Positions 5,948 to 12,822 of a stretch of 21,764 nt of DNA are shown piece after piece. The notes beneath the pieces were generated by a model. That model worked only from the letters and a program-made list of their open reading frames with translations. It had not been told where the DNA came from and ran no database searches. Source of the DNA: a virus; the IMG/VR virus record IMGVR_UViG_3300009024_000082, positions 1 through 21,764 of that record; one strand, 5' to 3'. Position 1 is the stretch's first letter; each line of letters begins with the position of its first letter. Made by a program: the position numbers and the translations under genes.

Positions 5948-8448
5948 CTGCTTCTGCTCACATATATATCAGCATGCCTACCTAAGGATCTCAACATTGG
6001 AATATCTATACGCTTACTATTAAACTTCTTTATCCTAAAGACGGCATCTCCTATGTCCATGCATAGGGTCATCTTAAATCCACTATCTTCTTCTACCACA
6101 TATTCTGAGATAGCATTAAAGATAGTCTTAATTCTTACAGTACCAGGTGGCTCCTTGAAGTGAATATCTATTGACCTCATCTCCTTTTCAGCTTCTATCT
6201 GGTCTGAAACATTGTCTACCTCAGAAGTAATATCTCTAATTGCATCAGCAAAGTAGGACTTCTTACCTCCTTTAGACTCAGTACGTGTCATTATAAGTAC
6301 GTAGTTACCTTCACTAATACAATGTTTATACAAGGCATACGTAGTAGGAAACACAACAAAGCTGGTAGCTCCACCAACACTGTCTGCAACATCTATAAAA
6401 CACATCTCTTTCTTTTCTGCTTTGGTTACAGTTTTCTTGATCTTGTTTATTTGGCCAAGAATATATCCCTGTCCATCTCTATGTTCAAAGTCTCCTATAT
6501 TATAAAAGTCTTCTTCCACTATAGTAGCAACAATATCAAATGGGTTACCTGATATATGTATACCCATAAGAGTCTTTTCCATATCTAATATTCTTAGCAT
6601 AGGATACTCAGCTTGATTGGGATCACTAAACAATCTTTCCTCAGCTTCAAGCAACTCTTTTTTAACTGCCTTAATCTCCTTAGGATCTTCAGTAGCACCG
6701 AGTAACTTAATATAGGTAGCAAGGAAGTTCTCGAAGTTCTTAATCATAGATGATCTTTTATAACCAAAACAATCACAAGCACCACACTGAATGAGTGCCT
6801 CTATGATCTTTTTATTAATACCCTTAGCATGATAGGACTTAATTAAGAAGTCTCCAAAACTACTAGAGGGTGCTACAGATAAGATCTTTGTGATAGCTCT
6901 ACCACCAACACCTTTGATCTGATTAAAACCAAAAAGAATGTCACCATTCTTAGCAACAGTAAAGTCTTTAGAAGACCTATTGATGTCAGGTGGTAATACA
7001 GATATACCAATTCTCTTAGCGTCTTCTATATAAACAGACTGTCCCTCAATCGTATCCTCAAAAGCAATGACTGCAGCTAGGAATTCAGAAGGATAGTATG
7101 CCTTCAACCACGCGGTCTGATAACCAATCTCCGCATAGCATATAGCATGTGACTTATTAAAACAATACCTAGCAAACTCTTCCATCTCATCAAATAAGGC
7201 TGAGATCTTAAGTCTGTCTTGACCATTGGCAACAGCACCATCAACAAACCTTTCCTTCTGTGCCATCAGAAGGGCTCTATCTTTCTTACCAACAGCTTTT
7301 CTAAGAACATCAGCCTCTATGTCACTAAAGCCACACATGTCCTTAGAGAGGATCATAAGCTGTTCTTGGAATACTAGAAGACCATAGGTCTCTTTAAAGA
7401 TGTAATCATATTCAGGAATAGGGAACGTGGATGCCTGCTTACCATTCTTACGCATAACATAATCAACGTGAGCATTCATACCCATAGGGCCAGGTCTATA
7501 CAGAGATATAACAGCTGCCATCTCAGTAAGATTAGACGGCTTTGCAGCCGCAGCAAAATCTCTTAGGCCTTGTGAGCCTTCAATCTGAAAGACGCCATAG
7601 CTATTACCACTACCTATTATGTCGTAAGCTTCAGGATCATCAGGAAGTATATCGGCAACACTGATATCTTTTCCTTGAACTTTCTTGATAAGTTCAAATG
7701 TTTTACTAATGGCAGAAAGGTTCTTAAGTCCGAGTATGTCATACTTAATAAGTCCAATCTTCTCAAGGGTTTCTCCATCGAACTGAGTAACTGCGCCATC
7801 TTTCGAGGAGAATAATGGGATGGTATCAGTAAGTGGGTCAACGGATATGCACATCCCGCAGGCGTGAATACCAACGGTCTTGACTGTTCCTTCAAGATTT
7901 CTTGCATACTCTATAATCTCCCTAACTTGTTTGTCGGTGTCATATAACTTCTTAAGGTCAGAACTCATCTCAAGTGCCTGAGTAAAGTCCTTTAAATCAG
8001 GATCATCAGGTATCATCTTAGATATTTCATTAGACCTAAGGAAGTCTAGATCATATAGTCTAGCTATATCTTTCCATAAACCTTTCGGCTTAGGAAACAT
8101 AAAGGTACCGATAGATGCAACTCTATCTTTACCATACTTATCAACAAGATGCTGCTTAACTTCATCTCTTCTATCCTTTTCGAAGTCTAGATCTATATCC
8201 GGAAAGGAACCGCCAACAGTTGTTATCCTACCAGTAGGTTCATCATCAGTTATGCCTAGAAGGAATGCTATATTAGAATTGTTTGGATTCTTCTTAGCCT
8301 TTATTCCACTATCGAGCATAGCTAATAGATATTCATCGGTATCATGGAGCTCTAAATGATTAAGCTCAAAATTAATATCTCTTTCATGTAGTGCATACCA
8401 AGGGTTATCCTTAGCAGCCTCTACTTCTTGTCTCAATGTTCTACTCAT
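5944..8448 (-). CDS. dnaE: DNA polymerase III alpha subunit, C-terminal part (catalytic palm, fingers, OB)
   Basis: This 834-aa protein is the larger part of a split C-family replicative polymerase. FPDIDLDF (82-89) holds catalytic D84 and D86, and KYDILGLKNL holds the third aspartate, D237. Further matches are YRPGPMG, GLLVFQEQ and the fingers segment NKSHAICYAEIGYQTAWLKA. An OB-fold region with GYILGQINKIKK lies near residue 670. The PHP domain and the GRGS part of the palm are missing and are encoded at 12822-14141. Residues about 56-75 (NNSNIAFLLGITDDEPTG) look like a decayed copy of the GSLVAYxxxITxxDP segment that is intact in the other half. The first 50 residues have no DnaE counterpart I know and may be a docking segment. 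The start ATG overlaps the stop codon of the preceding gene. The two proteins presumably assemble into one polymerase. Confidence 0.93.
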   Translation of the reverse strand: MSRTLRQEVEAAKDNPWYALHERDINFELNHLELHDTDEYLLAMLDSGIKAKKNPNNSNIAFLLGITDDEPTGRITTVGGSFPDIDLDFEKDRRDEVKQHLVDKYGKDRVASIGTFMFPKPKGLWKDIARLYDLDFLRSNEISKMIPDDPDLKDFTQALEMSSDLKKLYDTDKQVREIIEYARNLEGTVKTVGIHACGMCISVDPLTDTIPLFSSKDGAVTQFDGETLEKIGLIKYDILGLKNLSAISKTFELIKKVQGKDISVADILPDDPEAYDIIGSGNSYGVFQIEGSQGLRDFAAAAKPSNLTEMAAVISLYRPGPMGMNAHVDYVMRKNGKQASTFPIPEYDYIFKETYGLLVFQEQLMILSKDMCGFSDIEADVLRKAVGKKDRALLMAQKERFVDGAVANGQDRLKISALFDEMEEFARYCFNKSHAICYAEIGYQTAWLKAYYPSEFLAAVIAFEDTIEGQSVYIEDAKRIGISVLPPDINRSSKDFTVAKNGDILFGFNQIKGVGGRAITKILSVAPSSSFGDFLIKSYHAKGINKKIIEALIQCGACDCFGYKRSSMIKNFENFLATYIKLLGATEDPKEIKAVKKELLEAEERLFSDPNQAEYPMLRILDMEKTLMGIHISGNPFDIVATIVEEDFYNIGDFEHRDGQGYILGQINKIKKTVTKAEKKEMCFIDVADSVGGATSFVVFPTTYALYKHCISEGNYVLIMTRTESKGGKKSYFADAIRDITSEVDNVSDQIEAEKEMRSIDIHFKEPPGTVRIKTIFNAISEYVVEEDSGFKMTLCMDIGDAVFRIKKFNSKRIDIPMLRSLGRHADIYVSRSS

Positions 8449-8942
8449 TAAATATCTACCTCATAGCAGTCGAAATTATCTTTTTCTGGATAAGTAACTA
8501 TGTCTTTAATAAGTCTGATAGAGGCAAACCTTCCATACAAAATATAAACCCCTGCCATAATCTTTAAGCTATCAACACTATCATACATCTTCTTAATCAT
8601 TCTACACGGTAGTCCATCAGCAGTACGCATCATAAGACTATCAAGACGATTATTCTTGCCATAATTTATAGCAGCCACTGCAGCCACCTGTATTATCGGT
8701 AGCATATTCATTCTACAAAACCTAGGGTGAGGCCAGTAAGTAGTACCGACCTCCTTAAGCTTTGTATATATGTGCAATAAGAAGAAACCTATATCCCTAT
8801 TGTCTTTATGGACTATGTATAAATCGTAATCATTAAGTTGTTGTATAGAGTCAAAATTATTCCTATAAGAATTAAAAGCAAATGCTTCACCTAGCCACTG
8901 CTTGTCAACCTTATTAATATTAACTTTACGAACAAATATCAT
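8448..8942 (-). CDS. Possible GNAT-like acyltransferase (second of two in the radical SAM island)
   Basis: This 164-aa protein is not securely recognised. Its order of elements suggests a GNAT fold: an opening strand FVRKV, a helix, strands YDLYIVHK and IGFFLLHIY, a long helix (about 85-97, IIQVAAVAAINYG), a strand SLMMRTA and a helix LPCRMIKKMYDS. The acetyl-CoA loop Q/RxxGxG/A is not clear, so the call stays tentative. GNAT enzymes transfer acyl groups from CoA to amines. It directly follows the SPASM radical SAM gene in an ATGA overlap, just as the other GNAT-like gene follows the first radical SAM gene. That repeated pairing suggests both act in one modification pathway. Confidence 0.4.
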   Translation of the reverse strand: MIFVRKVNINKVDKQWLGEAFAFNSYRNNFDSIQQLNDYDLYIVHKDNRDIGFFLLHIYTKLKEVGTTYWPHPRFCRMNMLPIIQVAAVAAINYGKNNRLDSLMMRTADGLPCRMIKKMYDSVDSLKIMAGVYILYGRFASIRLIKDIVTYPEKDNFDCYEVDI

Positions 8943-10408
8943 ATACTGCTCACGGTATCGTTAGGAAACTTCCTATTATGAAGAATCTCTAGTGTTAATT
9001 TAAGTGTACTCACGTCCTTAATTAGCTGAACCATCTCAACATTAGATCCTTGAACGTCATGACATCCACAGTTATCTTCTTGAGGCTTATAAGGTTCATT
9101 CATCAGTAGTGCCTTAACAAGCATAAGCATATCTTCAACCTTACACTCTATTTCAGATATAGCTTCAGCCTTAGTAAGACCTATCTTAGATGCCATCTGT
9201 CTATTAATTCTAGTAAGGCTAGTCATCTCCAAAGTATTCTCATACAGGTCAGCTAAGTCTTCACACCATAGAGATGAACAAAAATGAGCATCATGATGTA
9301 ATAGATTCTTAACAGAACACTGAAAACAATACTTCTTCTCACAACTACCACACTTAGGGTCGTAGTTAGGATTAAGCTTATAGATATTACCACGCTCTAT
9401 GTTGACAGCTTCAGTTATGAAGTTGCCCATAATATCTGCATCCATTTCTGCGTGAGCAGTAAAGTAACATGAGTAGATGCCACCATCTGGATTAACAGCT
9501 AGCATAGTATGTCCAGCACCACAGTTATGATTCTTTTTATTAACACCTTCCATACACTCTATCTCAACATTAGATGTCTCAATAGCATAGGCACACACAT
9601 CATTTATGACATCAGTAACCTCTTGGTATAGCTCAGTAGTCCATGGAGCATTGGCTTCAGTAGTAACCGGATGAATGATTATATTCTCTGGCCCATAGTC
9701 GACCATCTCATATAGGTCTTCCTTAAGGATGTCCCAATATTGAGGCATAACACTAACTCTGAATGATGAACACTTGAAGATCCTATAGTAGTTATCCTTC
9801 ATGTTCTGAATATTCTTTCTTATCAGAGTCATTAAATTATTATTCTTATCACCAGTAGTATGCCTAGACTTAACTCTATCAAAGCCATCTAGGCTAAGTA
9901 GAAATGTTATCTCTCTACCACTAGTATTTTCTTCTAACCATTTAAGCTTCTTATCATCCAGCAAAACTATGTTGGTACTAATATTAAACTCTATGAGTCC
10001 AGGATACTTATCTAATCCATATCTCATAAAATCTTTTATGGTATCCCATTCAAGTAGTGGCTCACCACCAAAGAAAGATAATACCACTGGCTTAGCATCT
10101 GCTGGTCTCTTCTGATGCTTGATCCAAGTAATTAGTTGATCAAAGTTTGTATAATTCCAAGGGACATCATCAGGTAGATCTTTATCTTCTACGCAGTAGT
10201 CACATCTGAAGTTACATTTCTTAGTCATAAGCAGGTTAACCATAACCAACTCATCGAACTTACCTTTAAACTCTTCTCTAGTACCTCTAGAGCCAAGGCC
10301 GGCACCTATTGGCCCAACCTCTCCCTTGAGGTGGTTAAGTCCTTCATCGAGGTTTAAATTAAGGGCTGGAATCATTTGAGGATTGACTGTCTTCATTCCA
10401 GTATCCAT
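8939..10408 (-). CDS. Radical SAM protein with SPASM domain
   Basis: From this start the product is 489 aa. I chose ATG at 10406-10408 because GGGAG lies four bases upstream; a TTG at 10442-10444 would add 12 residues. KKCNFRCDYC carries the CX3CX2C motif (C65, C69, C72) that binds the radical SAM 4Fe-4S cluster, and SFFGGEPL (111-118) is the SAM-binding GGE motif. C296-X12-G-X4-C314 followed by C353, C356, C361, C364 and later cysteines match the SPASM layout for auxiliary clusters. SPASM enzymes modify peptides or proteins, for example by thioether bonds, formylglycine formation or other crosslinks. About 50 residues precede the barrel, including IPALNLNL, which resembles IPAVNLSG at the N-terminus of the other radical SAM protein. 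The target may be the 76-aa protein at 12592-12822 (inference). Confidence 0.9.
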   Translation of the reverse strand: MDTGMKTVNPQMIPALNLNLDEGLNHLKGEVGPIGAGLGSRGTREEFKGKFDELVMVNLLMTKKCNFRCDYCVEDKDLPDDVPWNYTNFDQLITWIKHQKRPADAKPVVLSFFGGEPLLEWDTIKDFMRYGLDKYPGLIEFNISTNIVLLDDKKLKWLEENTSGREITFLLSLDGFDRVKSRHTTGDKNNNLMTLIRKNIQNMKDNYYRIFKCSSFRVSVMPQYWDILKEDLYEMVDYGPENIIIHPVTTEANAPWTTELYQEVTDVINDVCAYAIETSNVEIECMEGVNKKNHNCGAGHTMLAVNPDGGIYSCYFTAHAEMDADIMGNFITEAVNIERGNIYKLNPNYDPKCGSCEKKYCFQCSVKNLLHHDAHFCSSLWCEDLADLYENTLEMTSLTRINRQMASKIGLTKAEAISEIECKVEDMLMLVKALLMNEPYKPQEDNCGCHDVQGSNVEMVQLIKDVSTLKLTLEILHNRKFPNDTVSSI

Positions 10409-10430
10409 GTAGCTCCCGGGTTCGTATTGC

Positions 10431-10994
10431 TTAACAGTATTCAAATCTATTCTCTCTTACTTTTCCAAATTTATATAATTTATCAGGATTGATTATACGA
10501 TCATAGATCACAACCCAATCATCCTTATCTTCTTTAACCTTAATCGGCTCAAAGCCATACTCAATAAACTTACCATAAACAAAAGGTAGACTGGCCTCAA
10601 AGAAGCAATGAGTTCCACCATAGATATTAAACCACATACTTAAAGTAAATGTAGGTGCCACAGTAGACCTCTTTCCCTCTAGATATAATTCAGAGCCCCA
10701 GCACTTGCTAACGTACCCATTAGTATTATCATAAGTAGGTGTACTAATGTTATGTATAATAGAGCATGCATTAAGCGTACCATCTGAATCAAATATCACA
10801 TGGGAGTTATTGTATAGGCCTGTATTATAATTTTCTTCTAGTCGTTTATAAGTTGGTGGGTTTTGATACCCATGCTCTTTATAGAATTTCTTTAGGTAAG
10901 GATGAAAGTCTTTTAAATCAGACTCTCTAACCTTCCTATAGAACCACAGTTCATCACGAGCGACAAAGGAACCTTTCTCTATTAGGTTGTGCAT
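10431..10994 (-). CDS. Possible GNAT-like acyltransferase (first of two in the island)
   Basis: I place the start at ATG 10992-10994, with AGGA about ten bases upstream; the open frame extends to a TTG at 11054 deep inside the radical SAM gene. The 187-aa product begins after about 14 residues with LWFYRKVRESDLKDF, a common GNAT opening strand and helix. It ends with a helix-strand pair (LPFVYGKFIEYGFEPIKVK, then DWVVIYDR) of the kind that closes GNAT domains. The central part is divergent and the acetyl-CoA loop is not clear. Cysteines are scattered, and the protein ends in EYC. It overlaps the radical SAM gene before it by 41 bases and ends 22 bases before the next radical SAM gene. An unknown fold is the alternative. 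Confidence 0.45.
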   Translation of the reverse strand: MHNLIEKGSFVARDELWFYRKVRESDLKDFHPYLKKFYKEHGYQNPPTYKRLEENYNTGLYNNSHVIFDSDGTLNACSIIHNISTPTYDNTNGYVSKCWGSELYLEGKRSTVAPTFTLSMWFNIYGGTHCFFEASLPFVYGKFIEYGFEPIKVKEDKDDWVVIYDRIINPDKLYKFGKVRENRFEYC

Positions 10995-11964
10995 AGTACA
11001 TAGTCCTATTAATATTCTCTGCCTTTGCAATAGTAGCAAAGTTCTCCGTATCAAGAGGTACTGTTATACCAGCCTTATTGGCCATTGCTTCTAATATAAT
11101 GCATGCAGCATCTGTTGTTTCATTTAATTCATTTAAGATATCATCGTCTAGATTGTAATAAGCTGCTACGTGACAAGCACTTGAGAAACCATTTACATCT
11201 ACAGCTAATTGCTTTTTACTTCTGAAGTTACAGCAATTCATTTCATGTTGTTTAGTTGAAAACACTGCTTCATTAAGGCCTATGTCGTACTGACCTCCGC
11301 TTTTAATTGAAGCAAGATTAGCTTCCATGCACCAATAAAGAAACTTATTCCTAATATCTTCTGTCATAACATAGTTATTGTCACCATCAAACATTACAAT
11401 ATTAATATCAAACTTAGTGGCACCAGATATCTCAAAGATATCTTCAACCCTTTGTATAATAGAATAGTCAGGAGCCTTTCTTATGTCTAGAGTAGTACTA
11501 AATATTAACTTCTCTGAGCCTACCTTAGAGGCAAGCCACTTAATGTTATTAATAACCTTAGTGTACTCTTCAAATGATGACCACCTAGTAGGATCATTCT
11601 CATAGTTACCATCAAGACTTATATAGATTACATTAAATTGTTTCCAATATTTTTCATCTAGCTTATCTATATAAGTACCATTAGTTATAACCTCATAGTA
11701 CTTATCAGGATAAGAATCCATAACCTGCGCTATTAGTCTCCTATTAAGCAATGGCTCACCACCAAAGAACTTAATAATAGTAGGATCAGTTTCCTCTATG
11801 TGTCTAAACGCATCAGCTACATCCATTTTCTGTTCAGGAAAGTGCTTTTCATAGCAATAGTCACACTTCATGTTGCATCCCTTAGTGACCACAAGGGTAA
11901 GCTTTTCAACCTTACTAAAGCCACTTAGGTTAACAGCAGGTATACTATTTTTCTTTCCACTCAT
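10954..11964 (-). CDS. Radical SAM protein with partial SPASM (Twitch-like) end
   Basis: This 336-aa enzyme has the radical SAM signature GCNMKCDYC (C30, C34, C37) and KFFGGEPLL with the GGE motif at 68-70. Further strands follow the barrel pattern (EVITNGTYID, VIYISLDG). C245-X13-G259-X4-C264 matches the first half of the SPASM signature, but the CX2CX5CX3C half is absent. The auxiliary cluster, if any, is therefore a reduced Twitch-like site. The N-terminus NSIPAVNLSGF resembles the second radical SAM protein. Known relatives install crosslinks or other changes on peptides and proteins using a 5'-deoxyadenosyl radical. It overlaps the unknown helical gene upstream by 20 bases and the GNAT-like gene downstream by 41 bases. 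Confidence 0.9.
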   Translation of the reverse strand: MSGKKNSIPAVNLSGFSKVEKLTLVVTKGCNMKCDYCYEKHFPEQKMDVADAFRHIEETDPTIIKFFGGEPLLNRRLIAQVMDSYPDKYYEVITNGTYIDKLDEKYWKQFNVIYISLDGNYENDPTRWSSFEEYTKVINNIKWLASKVGSEKLIFSTTLDIRKAPDYSIIQRVEDIFEISGATKFDINIVMFDGDNNYVMTEDIRNKFLYWCMEANLASIKSGGQYDIGLNEAVFSTKQHEMNCCNFRSKKQLAVDVNGFSSACHVAAYYNLDDDILNELNETTDAACIILEAMANKAGITVPLDTENFATIAKAENINRTMYYAQPNRERFLCRS

Positions 11965-12601
11965 CAGCTAAACCTTTAATATTATTGAGATATGAATCAT
12001 TCATAGCAACGATTTCTCTAAACTTTAATTCAGAATTTAAGAAGTAAGAGTACAATATATCAGACAAATGATACTCAGAAGAGTATCTAGACCATACACT
12101 ATAGGACTCATCCTTAATCTTATTCGTACTTGCACTAAACTTGGTAGCAGTATCTATAGCAGCACTCTTCTCAAAGAAGACTAATGCTTTCTTAACACCA
12201 TCAAAGTAATCAGAGAAGCCTTCACCTTGCATAAGCTTTTCATATACACCTTTGCTATCACCTCTAACAAACGGTATGTAAGAGAAGCCTATGGTCTCTA
12301 GTACTATTGATACTATCGGAGCATCTAAGCCTTCAATACTATCAAGTAAGGTTGTCCTACATGTATTCATCATCTCTGCATCAACCTTAGACCTAGAAAA
12401 GAAAACTATCTCTCTATAGTGAGACATAGCCTGACATAGATTAAAGATCTGAGAAGGAAGTACCTTCTTACTCTTAGATATTGTAATCAATATACCTTTA
12501 ATAATCTTTGTAGCAGATTCAACACTCTCTATTCCAAGATTCATAGCTTCTTCTCTAACTTTTAAAAAGCCATCGAGTATCTTCTTGTCTTCTATCCGCA
12601 T
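11945..12601 (-). CDS. Helical protein of unknown function in the radical SAM island (218 aa)
   Basis: I do not recognise this protein. It reads as mostly helical, with several amphipathic segments (for example 34-60 and 135-160) and no signal peptide or cysteine cluster. Tyrosine and serine are frequent in the C-terminal third (SVWSRYSSEYHLSDILYSYF). Its ATG overlaps the last codons of the 76-aa Gly-rich protein, whose final TGC-GGA-TAG is read in another frame here, so the two genes are translationally coupled. It ends inside the start of the first radical SAM gene. This position between candidate substrate and enzyme would suit a carrier, recognition or structural partner, but nothing in the sequence proves it. 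Confidence 0.7.
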   Translation of the reverse strand: MRIEDKKILDGFLKVREEAMNLGIESVESATKIIKGILITISKSKKVLPSQIFNLCQAMSHYREIVFFSRSKVDAEMMNTCRTTLLDSIEGLDAPIVSIVLETIGFSYIPFVRGDSKGVYEKLMQGEGFSDYFDGVKKALVFFEKSAAIDTATKFSASTNKIKDESYSVWSRYSSEYHLSDILYSYFLNSELKFREIVAMNDSYLNNIKGLADEWKEK

Positions 12602-12822
12602 GTAGTAGTTCCTCCGCCACCCGATGAGTCAGTATACTCATGAGTATGACCTATAAGTAGTTCGATTTGATCTCTAAGTTCATTAATATCCTTAGCTTTT
12701 ATCTTATCTTTAGTAGGCAAGATTCTTTTACCCTGAAAAGGGCCACCTGTTGTAGCTCCATTAATCCAAAAATTAATTCGTGCTGTAGCCTCATTTGGAT
12801 CTGACGGGAAAGTAGTTGGCAT
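12592..12822 (-). CDS. 76-aa protein with HxH motif and Gly-rich tail ending in TTTCG; candidate radical SAM substrate
   Basis: This short protein has three parts: an N-terminal region with FPSDPNEATARINFW, a helix KDINELRDQIELLIG (44-58), and a C-terminus GHTHEYTDSS-GGGG-TTTCG. Helix-GHTHxYTD segments occur near the ends of phage tail and fibre proteins, where HxH motifs can bind metal, so it may be or mimic a virion tip protein. It is nevertheless encoded far from any tail gene. It sits directly before a radical SAM/GNAT cluster and ends in a flexible Gly run with a penultimate cysteine (C75). That layout resembles precursor peptides modified at the C-terminus by SPASM enzymes. Substrate status is inference. 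It starts in a TAATG overlap with the polymerase N-half and has AAGGAA upstream. Confidence 0.75.
   Translation of the reverse strand: MPTTFPSDPNEATARINFWINGATTGGPFQGKRILPTKDKIKAKDINELRDQIELLIGHTHEYTDSSGGGGTTTCG

Noticed and set aside
10995-11054. Longer start (TTG) for the first GNAT-like gene
   Set aside because: It would extend the overlap with the radical SAM gene to 101 bases and add a basic, non-conserved-looking leader. The ATG at 10992-10994 has AGGA upstream.
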